64,000 bases of DNA from Patiria pectinifera (Eukaryota; Echinodermata; Asteroidea; Valvatida; Asterinidae): contig CM057135.1 in the NCBI GenBank assembly GCA_029964075.1, positions 28,075,366 through 28,139,365 of the forward strand, read 5' to 3'. Shown here piece by piece: positions 40,001 through 55,000 of the stretch. Below the pieces are notes generated by a model. It had not been told where the DNA came from and searched no databases. It saw nothing but the letters and a program-made list of their open reading frames with translations. Numbering within the stretch: the first letter of the stretch is position 1; the number at the start of each line of letters is the position of its first letter. A program made the position numbers and the translations under genes.

Positions 40001-43000
40001 TGGATTGCCAAGAAGCCAACTGTACTGATAATGCCACGTGTGTTGCCCACGAGCGGGGTCCGGGTTTTACCTGCCAGTGCGATGAGGGTTTCGTCTTCAT
40101 GGACAACGAATGCCAACGTGAGTCCAGTTCAGAAAAGTTCCTTCTTTTTTTTCTATGACAAAAATTTAGACTGCTCTTTCTTAATGACTTTTATCCCTTT
40201 TCAAGTTACAAAGAAAAAGGCAAACCAATGTTTGATTGACCACTGTAATCTACTTGCTAGTAATCAAGACGAGATTTTGCTAGTAATCAAGACGAGATTG
40301 AACAAAGAAATTGGCAGGAGCAAGATTGGAACCCAAGAATTCTGGAAGACCATACCGGTGCTCTACCGACTTAGCTATCGAGTCCTATGTCCATGGTTTC
40401 CCAACATTTCGTTGCTTTTCGTTCAGATTTGGGGACTACCAACGACGGGCATAAAAGCTGAGTTAGTCGAGCACTAGTACATTTTCCTGCGTAGCTCCAT
40501 CATAATAATGTTTCCTTGTTGAATTCTTCTTTGTCGCAGCTGACGCATGTGCCGGTGTAGAGTGTGCCAATGGAGGACGATGTGTTGCCCTTCATGAAGA
40601 GTACAGTTGCTTCTGTGAGAGAGGCTGGACGGGAGACCACTGTGAAGAAGGTAGAGTTACAAAATGATCGTCTTTTAGGGGAAAATACCAGATTTGCAAA
40701 CATCAAAAAAACGAAATGATCAAATTATCACGAAATACCTTAATGTCCAAATCATCCTGTGAAATCGTGGCTCCTGGTGTGCTGACATTTTCAAGAAAAA
40801 CTGTATTTTTTTCCAACGCTGGTCGGCTGACCAGCGTCGGAGAAAACTGGCTTTTTTCAAAAATTGTTCTTCATTTTTCATATTTAGTTATTCTGACTTT
40901 TTTTTGCAATTGATTACACACCTGTGAAGGGATACAAGCCTGCTAGACTGATTCTCTGACCTTACAATTCCCCAAAAAGTGTATTAATTGCTCCGTTTCA
41001 TCTTAAGTGGGTTCAGGGAACCAGACTACGAGAACATGATTGGTTTTCTTGGTTTTTCCAGCATCTACAAGCCCAAAACGTGAAACAAGTCAGTTTAACA
41101 ATATTTTCTATAACATACTAATCCTCCAAATCCATTTGTTTCTGAAAATTGAAGCAAAAGCAAATGTTGTACATTCCCTTTATGCTATGGCATCTAGTAC
41201 AAAATGGATTGAATAACTTGGATTTGGAGAAAAAAAATTGCATTAGAAGTAGAGATCAGCCATGAAGCAAACCTTAAAGCTACAGTCCATCATTTGCAGC
41301 TAACCACAAAAAGTAACTGACGTAATTATTGTTGAAAAGCTTACTTGGTTGAAAGATAATAATGGGACTAAACTCCCTGTGAAATTATTCTTTCTGGCAA
41401 GCTGTCATTTTGAAGAAAACGATGAAAGAAGGCCTTTCCAAGACGCATCGTTGGAAATTTCCATTATTTGTTCTTTTTTAATTCGGGGAAGCACGCGCAA
41501 ATGTTGACATGACACGCGCGCGCGTGGTTGCTATAATTTGTCCGTTCCGGACGCTGATTTGGGCGCAATTCAAAACATAACTCAGCAACTTTTGATTTGA
41601 AATCAAGATCCTAGAATATTGTTTTCTTGGAATATACAGCATTCACTGAACTGAACCTTCATCAGGTTAGTTGTTCAGCACCCTTCTTTAGATTTTCAGC
41701 ACTTTTGTTGCTTCAAAAGAACAGAATGCACAAATTAAAAATGATGAACTGTACCTTTAATTGTAGCTGCAAAGGGTGTTTTAAAAAGAAATTAATCACT
41801 CTATACATATATGTTAACCCTTTTGTTCAAATATTTTTTTTTCTAAATTGAAGCCGGCACATAGTGTCAATTTAAAAATTAAAAATTAAAAAATTAAGAA
41901 ATTAAGCATTGTATACATGTATGCTAACACTTTTGTTCAAATATTTATGTTTCTAAATTGAAGGTGGCACATAGTGTCAATTTAAAAATTGGAAAATCTT
42001 GATTAATTAATTTTGATATATATCCAAATTACAATTTTGAAGTAAAGTTGCAATGTGTTTACGACTTATACTTCATTCGATAATGATTTAATCCATCAGC
42101 ATTATGTTTATTCACTGATTAATCCATAAAACCCATCGAGTGTTCAGGCGGTTGCAAATGCCACAGCGACTAACAAGTTAGATGAAACTTTCTCAACGAA
42201 ATACAAATAATGGTGTACCAACCTTTGATTACAGAGGAAGGATGGTGCCAAGTCCACGGCTTCTCACACTACCGCAGCTTCGATGGTAAGGACTTCAACT
42301 TCTTTGGGGATTGTGTTTATCACCTGGCCGGCCACTGCGGTCAAGACGTCGGGGAACCTGTGTTCTGGATCTTGGGGAAGCCTGAGAGACACGTGCTGCA
42401 GAGGGACGTTGCCTCCTTGTACTATGTGGAGATCCACATCGATGATCAGGTAAGGATTCTTACGTTAGTAGACGAGGCATATTCTGGAATTCACATCCTT
42501 AGATTCAGATGTGGAGTGCCGTGGCCTAGTGGTCTTGGAGCATTGAATTTGTGGTCTGCGGGTAATTCTGCAGGTTGTGGGTTCGAGTCCAGTCCGGGAT
42601 TATGGTGCGTGTGCCCTTGGGCAAGGCACTTTGTCGCGCATTGCTTCTCTCCACCCAGGAGTAGATGGGTACCTGTGAGGGCAGTGTTGGTTACTGTGAG
42701 AGGTTGATTACGGCCAAGAGCGCCGAAATAGCGCCGAAATAGCTGGCTTCCGACTGTGTATGCTCCCCAGGGAGTTGAGAAGGTTCCAGGAGTGTTTTTT
42801 TTATTTTTTTTTTTTTACACAAGGCATATCTGGGCCTTAACAGCTAGAAACATTATTGATAAATAGAGACTGCTGATGGCTTGTTGTCCAGATGGCGACG
42901 TTTGCCTGTTGAAACATGGACAATAATAATTGTAGAGCGCTCTGATACCCCGTTGCTGCGTAAAAGCGCTATAAATGCCTGCTATTATTGTTTTTATTAT

Positions 43001-46000
43001 TAGATGGCTTACGCCCACCTCCGTCATATAAGTCATCAGCTATTTACACATAACTGTTTTAAGGAATGGTGCTCTAAAATGTCAAACCATATGTCACCAT
43101 ATGTACCCTATGTCATACATATTCATTAGCAGCAACCAATTTCTAATTGGTTGATTCCCCACGCGAGGATGTTTATATAAATCATTAGCTAATTACAAAG
43201 AAATTGTTAAAGGAATGCAACTCAGAAATGTCACACCATATGTCACCGTATGTACCCCTATGTCACACATGTCATACATATTCATGAGTATTCAGTATTC
43301 ATATTTATTCAGCCAATTTCCAATTGGTTAATTCGCCATCAGGGGATATTTCTACGTGTGCATGTGACAAATTACATGCGCATACTTTTATCCAGTGGCA
43401 ATGTATTTTTGATACATCGGGAAGCTTATACAATCTATCCACCCTCAAACTGTGGTATATGTGTATAATGTCACTTAGCTGTATAGTATCACTTGACATT
43501 GTAATTCAGTTATCCCTTATGTTGCCTTAACATAATCGTCAAACCGATAACTGAACATCGCAAAAAAACCCAGTTGTGCAAATTCCAACAGTAAATGTAT
43601 TTCTTCGTATCTCATCAAAAAGGTCTTCAAACTGAAGCGGGATCACGTCGTCACAGTGGACGGTGTTCGCAGGAACCTCCCGATAACGGCCTACGAAGGA
43701 ATCCGTGTCGAGTTGGTCGGAAACACAGTGGTAAGTTGATACAGGAAGATGTGCTCTTCAAAGTTTTAAACAATTCCTCTGGCTTGTTTTGAAATTATTG
43801 CCATATTTGTTGGGATGTTGTCATTCCAAATCATTCCAAATAACATTGCTTTACTAAGCATTTTGCTGTGACATGAATTCTCCTTGGCACCCAAATTCTG
43901 AGTTCAGTTATGACAAGCATTGGTTGCTTCAAAATCGCAATAAGAAATGACAGATATAATAATCTTTTGTGGACCTGCATTTTTGCCGTTTCACACTGAA
44001 GCCTCTCAACCTGGGTTGAACTCAACCCTGAGCAAACCCAGGGTTAATTTTGTTATTTTTCAACCCCGTGTTCACCCCTGTGTTGTTTCACACTTGTTTT
44101 GTGCAAACCAAGCTTATTTCGCTCGGTTACTACTGTTTTGAACCCTGGCGAGAGTTTCAACCCGAGTTGAAAATCTCAACCCTGGTTTGGAGCAGGGTTA
44201 AGTTCAACCCGGGGTGAAATCAATCTCAGGATTGATGCAGGGTTGACGCAGGGTTGAAAAATCTGAAACACCGCATGTTTTCAGCCCTGGGTCAACCCCC
44301 GAGATTTGTCCAGTGTGAAAAGGTCTACTCTATAGAATGACATTCTCCTGTATTTCAACGCCAAATTGGAAAGAGTTCAAAATATTGTCGACATTCTTAG
44401 TTTATTTTGTTTTCCTGACTCCGTTTTTTTTCCCCTTAGGTATTCCACTTAATGGACGGTTTGTGGGTGTCCTGGGACGGCTACAGTAACGTCAACATTC
44501 GCCTGTCGGAGCGTTTCAAGAACAAGACCTGCGGTCTTTGCGGCAACTTCGACGGAGACGAGGAGAACGATTTGGTGCCCAAGGATGGAAATGAGGTAAA
44601 GGAATTTTAATCTTGCTCAACGTAGAATTCGCACCGAACTAATTCAAGCACACTGCTGTCGCACAATAATGCTGTTTCTAGCAGTTTAAAGGGAATGTAC
44701 ATCATGCATTTTGCTTTAATTTTCAGAAATGAACTATTTGAGGGGTTACTATGATAAATCAAATTTTGTAACACTGATATGTTTGAAGTTTTGTGTTGGA
44801 AAATGCTGGAAAAGCCAAGAAAAACACAAATGGTGGAGTAGTCTGGTTCCCTGACTCCACTAAAGATAAAATGGATCAATTTATAGATGCCGGAAATTTG
44901 TAAGGTAAGGGAACCAGTCTAGCTGGCCTGCACCCGTTCATGAACATGTAACCAAAAGCAAACAAAATTTGGACAGAAAAAATGGTGAAGTTAGAGCAGT
45001 AGTTGAAAAATAGTTAGGTTTAACTATACAAAAATTTTATACAAAAATACTATACAGAAATTTTATACAAAAATACAATTTTCTTGAAAATGACTTCACA
45101 CCAGGGGCCATAATTTTACAGGATGCTTTAGACTGTCATTTACCAACATCCTAGTAAGGTATTTTGTAAAAACTTGGTAGTTTTATTTTTCGATGTTTGC
45201 AAATGTTGTATATTCCCTTTAATACAATAACACATTTGTTTCCTTTCATTGCTGGAGTAAGACTTTTTTTACTTCAAATTGTTTTTTTCTCTCAGGTTGT
45301 AAGCCCGGCTGAATTTGGCAACAGTTGGGTGCAGAGTGATGAGAAGTGTCATCCTGACGAAGGAAACCTCAGCCCAACGTTTTTCCGAGACTCTTGTGGG
45401 GACAGATTCCCGCAGGTGATGGGCATCTGCACTGGATTGATGGCGCATTTGTCTGGTAGGCATTCCTCATGGAATTCTGTATTTTCTTTCTGAATTCGTA
45501 TATTTTTTAGGGTTTGGTACAGAAAGTAATCAGAAGTATTTGAACATAGAAGTTAGCCCTAATAATTCAAGACTACAAATGAAAATGATATCCAGTGTTT
45601 CTTTTTTTTGGGTGACAAAATTGTCATTACACGAATTTCAAATTGTCAATAGTGGACCATGTGTCTGTGCCCTAACCCTTTTGTCCCTAATCGACGATTG
45701 CCAGTGTTTACATACTCGCACACCCTTAACCCCCACCCCCCACATTTTTGACAAGCCATTGGATCATCCCCCACCCCCTATTTTTTTGTGCTGAGAAAAT
45801 GTTAAGAAATGGCTCTTTTTTGGTGTATTAAGCATAAAATGGAGCGCTGTTTTCATTTCTGTCCTACAGAGCCCTGCGGTGGTCCTGATTTCCTGCATGT
45901 CTATGTCCATGGCTGTATAGCCGACATCTGCTTATTTGGTGATTCGCATTACGGATGTGCCTACGCTACTGCGGCTGTAGCGGCATGCAAGGCCCGAGGG

Positions 46001-49000
46001 GGTAGACCAGCAGCGCGTGAGATGCTCCCAGAACCCTGCCGTAAGTCCAGCCATTTTCTCAGACAACCTTGATAAACTGTGCTGTCCCAGAGGGCCGGCC
46101 TTGGGCCATCTTTGTCTGAGTCCGGCAGTGCTATTGTATAGGGTTACCCCGTAGCTCCAATGAATGGGCTCCGTCCGGCCCATTGTGTAGAGTGATGCAC
46201 GAGAAGATTTCCAGTGAGTAACCATTCTGCAACAATTGAAAGGAATTTTTGTGTGCTCTGCGAACAGTTTTGCATAGAATACAAGCGCAGATATGCAAAT
46301 AGCCGTACAAATTGCCGTCCAAAATTTTCGGGTTTTCCATGGGTTTGTGCATTAATATGGATCGCCCGGCAGGCATCACTTTGTAGCTCTATGATTATAA
46401 ACCATCTTCTCTATGTTTGGAGTGAGTAGCCAATGTGGACCATCAGGCCAGCGTTTATCTCCTATTTCAGTAGCATGAAACGACTGGGAATATTTTTACT
46501 TCCCCTGGATGGGATGCTAGTCCATCGCAGGTTACTCCCCAGCTAATGCCGGTGCCCGTTTATACTCCTGGGTGGAGAGAGGCAAGTGGGGATAAAGTGG
46601 ATTGCCCAAGGACACAGCGTATGGCAAGCAGCTGGATTCAAAACCCCTGTCCCTCTGATTACGAGTCACGAACCCTAACCACTAGGCCACACTCCCCACG
46701 TAATGTTTGTGCCTGTTCTTAAATGAACCCCAGGTGCGGAATGCCCGGCCAATTCAGACTACAGCTTCTGCACCAGTCCCTGCCCACGCACCTGCGACGA
46801 TGTACGCGGACTCGGACGTCCACCGTGCCAGGAAAAGCCGTGCGTGGAGGGCTGCCAGTGCAAGGAAGGATTCGTGAGGAGCGGCCTGGAGTGCGTGCCT
46901 GAAGACAAATGTGGTTGCCGAGATAGCCCGTTTGGTGCTGCTTACTATCTGGTAAGCTGTTCTGTATCGATACTCTTTAAAACTAAACACTGCCAATTCT
47001 GGGCTCGTTTTTGTAACTGTTATAAGGGTGTGGTCTAACGGTGGAGCACAGGATCCATGATCGAGAGGAGGTAGTTCAAGCCCCATCATGGCCATGCGTG
47101 TTGTGCCCTTGAGTAAGGTGCTTTACCTCAATTACTCCTCTCAACCCAGGTGTTAAATGGGTACCGGCATTATTCAATGCTGGGAAGGTAACAGACTCGC
47201 TGTGGAGGAGGTGTGGCGATCCCCCCACAGCAGCATATGAGTCTGGCCCAATCGCTAAACGAAATGTCAAAATGCCTAAACCCATCCGCCGAGCTCATGA
47301 ATAAAAGTTATATCCTCAAAATATTCTACAGGGCGAGTCAAATTACAGTCACCGGATGTACCGATGTGAACGAGTCAAAAAAAGCGGAACCAGAACCCCA
47401 ACAAATATATTTCATATTTAGAAAAATATGTAGCACCTAAATTAATAATGACTGGAAAGCCAATTTCAGAAACTACATTTAGATAAAAAAAATTGCTGAA
47501 ATTGCTCAATCCGTTCGAAGACTATCACCATTGAAACGCATTGACCCTAAAACCTGTTTTGCCCAAAACAAAGCTATTTATTGTGTGTTCAGACTGTTTG
47601 GAACAACAAAGAAATTTACACAGAATACTTGTTTTAACAACTGTCAACAACTGTAGTACACAATATCTTTATTAACAACCCTGCTTAGGCAAACAATATG
47701 ATTTATTAATTCCATTTTTTTAAAAGACGGGCCTTCAGTAGAACTTTGTTGAATATTTTTAACTTTTAAACTGAGATTTTATCGCTTGTGATGTTTGAAG
47801 ACAATTTTGATGACGATTCTTGAAATCACATTTTTGGACAAAAGAGGTTTTAGTGCCATTGTGTTTAAATGGTGATATTCTTTGAACGGATTGAGCAATT
47901 TTAGTAATTTTTTTATCTAAAAGTAGCTTATAAAATTGGCTTTCCAGTCATTATTATTTTTGGTGCTGCGTATTTTTGTAAATATGAAAAATATTTTGGG
48001 GGGTTTAGGTTCTGAGAGCCATAAAATTGGGGAATTGAAGAGATATTTTGTGATTCACATGAACAGCTACAGTAGCGGGAAAGTCTTCATCCGAATTCTT
48101 AATACTTGTGCTTTGTGTCCTTTCTCCAATCATGGAAATCAACAGGACGATGAGGAATTTGTACGTCGCGGCTGCAACGAGAAGTGTGAATGCGACAACG
48201 GTGCTATCACCTGTGAGCCTATGGAATGCCATTGTGAAGCTGAGTGCAGTGCTGATGAATACGGCCGGTACGGCTGTCACTGTGAACATCCATACGTTGG
48301 GGATGGTTTGATCTGCACAGGTAAATGAAGTTCATTGGCAAGTCAAACCCTGAACTCCTAATCATGTGACATAATCATGTGACATAATCATGTGACATAA
48401 TCATGTGCTGATGAATACGGCCGGTACGGCTGTCACTGTGAACATCCATACGTTGGGGATGGTTTGATCTGCACAGGTAAGTTAAGTTCACTGGCAAGTC
48501 AAACCCTGAACTTGTAATCATGTGACATAATCATGTGACATAATCATGTGACATAATCATGTGACATCCATGTGGGGACGCCGGGATGGTTTGATCTGCA
48601 GCAAGTCAAACCCTGAACTCCTAATCATGTGACATTATCATGTGACATAATCATGTGACATAATCATGTGCTGATGAATACGGCCGGTACGGCTGTCACT
48701 GTGAACATCCATACGTTGGGGATGGTTTGATCTGCACAGGTAAGTTAAGTTCACTGGCATGTAAAACCCTGAACTCCTAATCATGTGACATAATCATGTG
48801 ACGTAATCATGTGACATAATCAACCCTAACCCATCAGTTCTTCTAGCAGCCCAAACCGCCCTGCATGCCTCTAAATGTAAGCAGGATTACGTCAGCCAAT
48901 GAAAACTTCTGCACCAGTTTGGCTATGCCCTGGCCCACACCGCGTAATGGGGAATTTTTTTTACTGTTGGGCAAAATAGGACCAAGTTATGGGGACTTTC

Positions 49001-52000
49001 TGCTGTCCCCGCAGCATTTTTGGTCCCCACAATTACCTCGCACAGACGAGTGTATCCCACAACTACGGAACAAGACTGTCTTACTATTCAGCACTGAGTC
49101 AAGATCCATTGAGTACAAGAAAATGGGTCTGGGAGCTAGACAAGCCACTTTGAAAAATTCCTAGGCATCCACGCACACCTGTAGACGAATCCTGGAACAT
49201 TATCACTGTATACACACATGGCCCCCATTAATGGCGAAATCATTGTGCAAGCTACTGACTCGTGATTGATTATCTGGACTATAGCTATTAAACACAGTGC
49301 TTCGCCATTGAAGGAGGCCATCTTGATAAAAGTGACGGCATGCTCCGATTGGTCTATTCTCACTATATTGCCTGAAACCGCCCGAGGACGCAGTATATAT
49401 AGATTCTTTAGTGAATAAATACAATGCTATGCAAGTTAGCACAGGTGTTAATAGGGAACTGTTCATCAATGTAAAAAGCGACCACTGCGCGCATAATTAT
49501 TTGGCGAAACATTTACAGGTACAATTTGTACAGGTTCCATTTTCTAACTGATATATCAGTTCTCTTTCCCTAGTGAGTACAATTCGGAACCTTTGCCTAA
49601 ACACAAAATTTGTCAAGATTTGTCGGAGGACAGATTCCCATTATTTAATTTCTTTGTTCTATTACAGTCAAGTTGTATTTTTCTTTGTTATGAAAATTTT
49701 CAATCAAGTTAAAATTCAAATAAAATTGTCGTTCCAGATGTTGTACATCCATGATTTTTATGCTTTCCCATTTTTAATTAAATGCATCAAGACTTTCTAA
49801 AACTAATTATTTTTTACAAAATCTTCAATGTCTTGTAATTCTCTATATATTCAAGACATGTGGTGTTGTTTTTATCGTTTTTCAGTTGACCCTTGCTACA
49901 GTAATCCGTGTGTTAACCACGGCAAGTGCACAGTTCAGGCTGACTTCAGCTACGTGTGTGTCTGCCCGCCCCAGTGGACGGGACGGAACTGCGAGAAAGG
50001 TGTGTTGTTCTTACTTCTTTATTTCACTCACAGCTTCAACTTCTGAACAAATATATTGACTTTTGGACTCATTAACTCAAATAAGAAAACTTGTTTTCAA
50101 GTACAATTTAAAATTTCAACTTAAACTAGCACCACTTGAACAAAAACATTGATACAAATGGGGAATATAGGGCTGGATAGCTCAGTTGAGAGCACCGGAA
50201 CGGCAATCCGGAGGTCGCAGGTTCGAACCCACTCCAGTGTCTTTCAAGGGCAGATCCAGAACTCAATTTTTTTTTTGGGGCCAACAAGGTTGTATCTCCT
50301 AAAAGTGAGTCCAAAAGTTACAGCGAGTTTCAGAATGACAAAAGGTCGTATCTCACTTAAAATAACCCAGATATACACACAAAGTCAATGGACGTCGAGA
50401 TACGACCTTGTTGCACCTGGATCCACCCTGGGTGTCTTTGTTCTTTAATCCAAGTAAACTTTGTAATGATAATTTGGTAGGTTACTTTCGGGGTGAATGC
50501 AAAATGATTCTAATTGCTTTTCAAGTTTACCAAGTTGATTTCTGACCGTGAAAAATATTTTAAATTTAAAAAAATAATTCCTTCTTCCAGAGCAAAAAGA
50601 ATGCAGTGTCTATGGCAGTCCCCAGCACTTCTCTACCTTTGACGGAGCCAACTTCAACTTCTTTGGCGAGTGCCTGTACACCCTGGCTGCTGACTGTGCA
50701 GAGGAGCCTTGGTTCCGAGTCTTGATCCGCAACGAGCCCACGCAAGGCCGACCGGGGCTGACCAAAGTCAAGGATGTCTACGTGCACATTGGCAGCGACG
50801 GACCGGTAAGCAGATTTTTATCCGCTCTGTTCACAAGTACCCCCTCACCGGCAAAGAAAGTACAGTTGGGGGTGACCGACCGACGCCATCTTGCCTGACT
50901 GCAATTTTGCCGCGACACGCGGCCACCACCAGCACTGCGTGTACATAGTACTACTGAATCTTCTGGTGTACGTGCGTCGCACACAAGGAACGGTGCGCGT
51001 CAACCAGCGAAATGTCCCGCCCATGGGACGTCGTTGCTAGGTAAAAGGGCGCCCTCTTTCGTTGGCGCACAGAGCCATAGAACGTTTCAGAGGGATCAAG
51101 GATATCCAGTAGTGGGAGTGGTCTGTGTAACCTAAGGCCGGAAATACGAAAGCGTGAACGTGAACACGAATTTGCGACGTCACGGGAAAGTATACCCGTT
51201 GCGAACTCACAAAAGTTGCACACATGTTACTCCTCCAAGTGTCACAGCAATAGTCTTGCAGTGCTTGCCTGTGTGATGCATTTCAGTTTGCCAGAATTCT
51301 TAGTTGGAGTTTTTGTCCCATTTTCAGGTATTTGGCCTCCATCAACACAAGAAGGTAACAGTCAACGAGCGGCCAGTCAGTTTGCCTTATGGCCAGAATG
51401 GAACCCACATTGTGCCCGGCCAACAGTTGGTGAGTCCATTGTAGAAGATATCCCCAAAGTTGGAAACGCTCCATCGCTTGGAACATCGCTGGTGTTTTTT
51501 TTTTAAAAATTTGTAACTGTTAAATTATTTAGAAGCAGTGTTGCATTCGACTCCATCACAAGTCCCTGCAAGTCCATCGCAAGTCCTCCAGTCCCAATTC
51601 AACTCGCAAGCTATTCAAATGAGCTGTGACAAAGCATTCCTTTCCTAGTATTCATCCCCTGTTACTTGTGACTGGACTCGTGATGTGCTCAACTTTAAAA
51701 ACTGTTTTGAAGAGATAATGAACATTCTTGGGTTAGAAATTTAACTCTCATGAACTATTTTAACATGTACCTATATCTCCCCCCCTTCCCACCCCCTCCA
51801 CTCCCCCACCCCCGTGCTGTGCAGTTGTTGACCACTCCTTTCGGGTTGAACGTCCGATGGAACGGGTATTTTGAAGTGGATGTCTGGCTGGACGCTTCCC
51901 TGTTGCATAACATCTCCCTGTGCGGACTCTGTGGTAACGCTGACGGGGATTCCGCCAACATTCTGGACGAGACACCGGACGGAACAAGGGTGAGTCGGAT

Positions 52001-55000
52001 CTCTTCAGTATGCAAATCTCGTTCACATTCAGCTTCCTGTGGGAGTTTTAGCTCGGTGGCAACTATTAGGCCGTCAGCCTCGGTCCAAAATGTTGGCCAC
52101 CGGTATCAAATGAAAGGAATAATCGTCATAGCGATTCTCGGCAAGGTATACGCCTCCAGAGTTGGAAAACATGTGATAGCATTGCAGCGGTGGCAGCTTT
52201 TTGGATGTTATCAACTTTTTTCAAAGTGTGCATCAAAATGCTTGTTACCACTCTAGGGGGCGGTATACCTTGCGCATGCGCACTATAATCATTTATGCCC
52301 TGATTTGATACTGACCAAACCCCCAGGCTGATGGCCTATATGCATTTCTGAGAAAACAGGGAAAATATTTGCAGCTTGTTGTTGGATCTCATAACTGGAT
52401 TCTATTGCTAAAGCATGTTTTAAAAAAAGTGTGCCAGTTGGCACACTTTTTTTTAACCGCCTTCAATCAATGTTTTCTTCCAAAACGATACCATTTTGGG
52501 AGGAATGATTTCACAGGGTATTTGGCACTATCCTTATCTTCACATTGAGAAAGATTTTTCTCAATAAATCGTTAGGTCCGTTTTCACATTTTTTACCAAT
52601 CTTCCAAAGTGCCTTTAAGCAATTCTCTTGTTTTTTTCCCCTCTATGTTCATTCAGGTCAGCAATTCGGTGGACTTTGGTTACAGCTGGAGAGTGCCTGA
52701 CGAGGAGTGTGCCGATCGCGGCAGTGACTTGCAGGACGCATGCAACGGGGACATTCAACGGGCCGCAGCAACGATAACTTGTCAAATCATCGTCGATGCA
52801 AACGGTTAATGTTCCCACATATTTAAAGGGAAAATACAACATTTCCAAACATCAAAAAATAAAACTACCAAATCATTTTGAAATACCTTGCTGGACTGTT
52901 AGTGAATGACAGTGTAAAGCATCCTGTAAAATCATGGCACCTGGTATACTGTCATTTTCAAGAAAAGTGCTATTTTTGTATCAATTTCCAATGCTGATCG
53001 GCCGATCAGCGTTGGAAAAAACTGTTTTTTTTTTAAATACTGGCCCCAATTGACCATCGCACTTGTTTGCAGTCGATTACACACCTATGAACGGGTACAA
53101 GCCAGCTAGACTGGTTCCCTGACCTTACAATTCCCCAATGTATGTAAACTGCTCTGTTTCTTCTTATATGGAGTCAGGGAACCAGACTACAGGAAAATGA
53201 TTGTTTTTCTTGGATTTTATAGCATTTTCGAACCCAAAACCTTAAAAAACTCAGTGTAACTATATTTGCTATATATTTCCAACCCCCCAATTCCATCCAT
53301 TTCTGAAAATTACAGCAAAAGCAAATGATGTATATTCCCTTTAAATGCAAAGTTATTTGCTTAAAACCCAGTTGTCCTTATACCGCCCCGTTTCCCCGCC
53401 ACAACTGCATGGTTTAACCAGGGAGTAAATTGAAATAAAATACAATGTATTACAATGTAATACAAGTGCTAACAGGTTAAGCTGCTTTAAATGTGTTATT
53501 ACAACTGTATATGAAATTGTAATTAATACTTAATAGTTTCCTCTGCTTTTGCCCAGGGTAAGACTTCATTAATTATTTTGAGTCGATTAATGTAGCACAG
53601 GATTATTCGAGCCTCACATCTTGGAAAAAACAGAACTAAAGGATTGATTGCAGGTTACAATATGTGATGCGATCAAGCTACATGAGTCGTTTGTCGGGAA
53701 CTTTCCGTTGGAGATACAGGCCAAAATAGGGCCACTTCATCACATCACTTCATCACATCAGGTGTTCCGACTTCCAATTTTTGAACTAAAGATGGTATCA
53801 GCATGCGGTTTTCACAGCAGTTATGCTGAGATTGTACTCTTTTCAAATCTGTAAAAAAAAAAAAATTGACCAGGGTCGACAAACGACTCATTTAGCTTGA
53901 TCGCATCACATATTTAGATCATTTTAAAAGATCAGGTTATATTTCCTGCTAGGTCTCAATGACTGTGCATTCTGTTGCAAAGGAACATAGTCATACTTTG
54001 AAACAGGATATATCTGTAATCAATATAAATGGTGTCTCAATCAGTTGTTTTTAGGGCTATGACTTTGGTTATCGCGTGCATGCATTGTAGTGAATAGCCG
54101 TAGCCAAGAGACAAAGCCTTTGATATGTCTTGTCCTGTTTTAACCCTCCAGGGCCATTCGGGGAGTGCATCGCACAGCTGGATCCCGCTGCGTACCTGGA
54201 GAATTGCATCTTTACCGCCTGTTCCTCTGACGATCCTGAGGCCAGATCCAACATCTGCAGCAGCCTGCTGACGCTGGAATCGGCTTGCTTGGACCGCTGG
54301 CTTCCTGTCGGTTTCTGGAGAGCACCTGGGTTCTGCGGTTGGTTGACGAGTTTGATTTCCATCGGAAAATTGCCTACAATTTCTGATTATCATCGACAAA
54401 GAACAGTCCTCAAAATTTGATATGAATTGGATAATTTATTTTAAAGTTAACTGGCTGGCTGTTTATCTGTGGCGAATGGCCTTTTGCATATTGTAATACA
54501 ACGGGGCTTGAATTTCAGCTTAAACTGTATTAGACTTTATCACACATTTTGTTGGTGTACTTCTTCTTTCTCTCTTAACAGTGTTTAGGCAGTTTTCATT
54601 TCAAAACTCAGTATCCCACAGTTTGCCTGTCCAAACCACCTGAAAGAATGTTGCAACCTGACGCCACTTTTTTCTTCATATATCATCTCAGTAAGGGTCA
54701 GTCATTGCGAAATTGTTGAAAAGGCATGAATTTGGGACTGAGAAACTTTCCCAATTTTGTTAAGAAAATTGTCCTGACTCTCCATCGACATTGTACACAA
54801 CCACTGAAGTGGCGTCAGGATGCATTCTTTCCAAACCATCTTTAACGTCATGCAGTCTATCATTGTGTTTTTACGAATCTTTGTTGCTTTCCAAACTCCC
54901 CAGCGCCTCCATGCGGAAGAGATTCGCAGTTCAAGCCCAGCGCCCCCGCCTGCCCCAAGACCTGTCTGGGGTTCATCTCGGAGAGGAGCATGCCCTGTCC

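Noticed and set aside
50168..50240. Functional tRNA-Ala(GGC).
   Set aside because: C instead of T at position 33 and the T stem does not pair; same head as other SINE copies.
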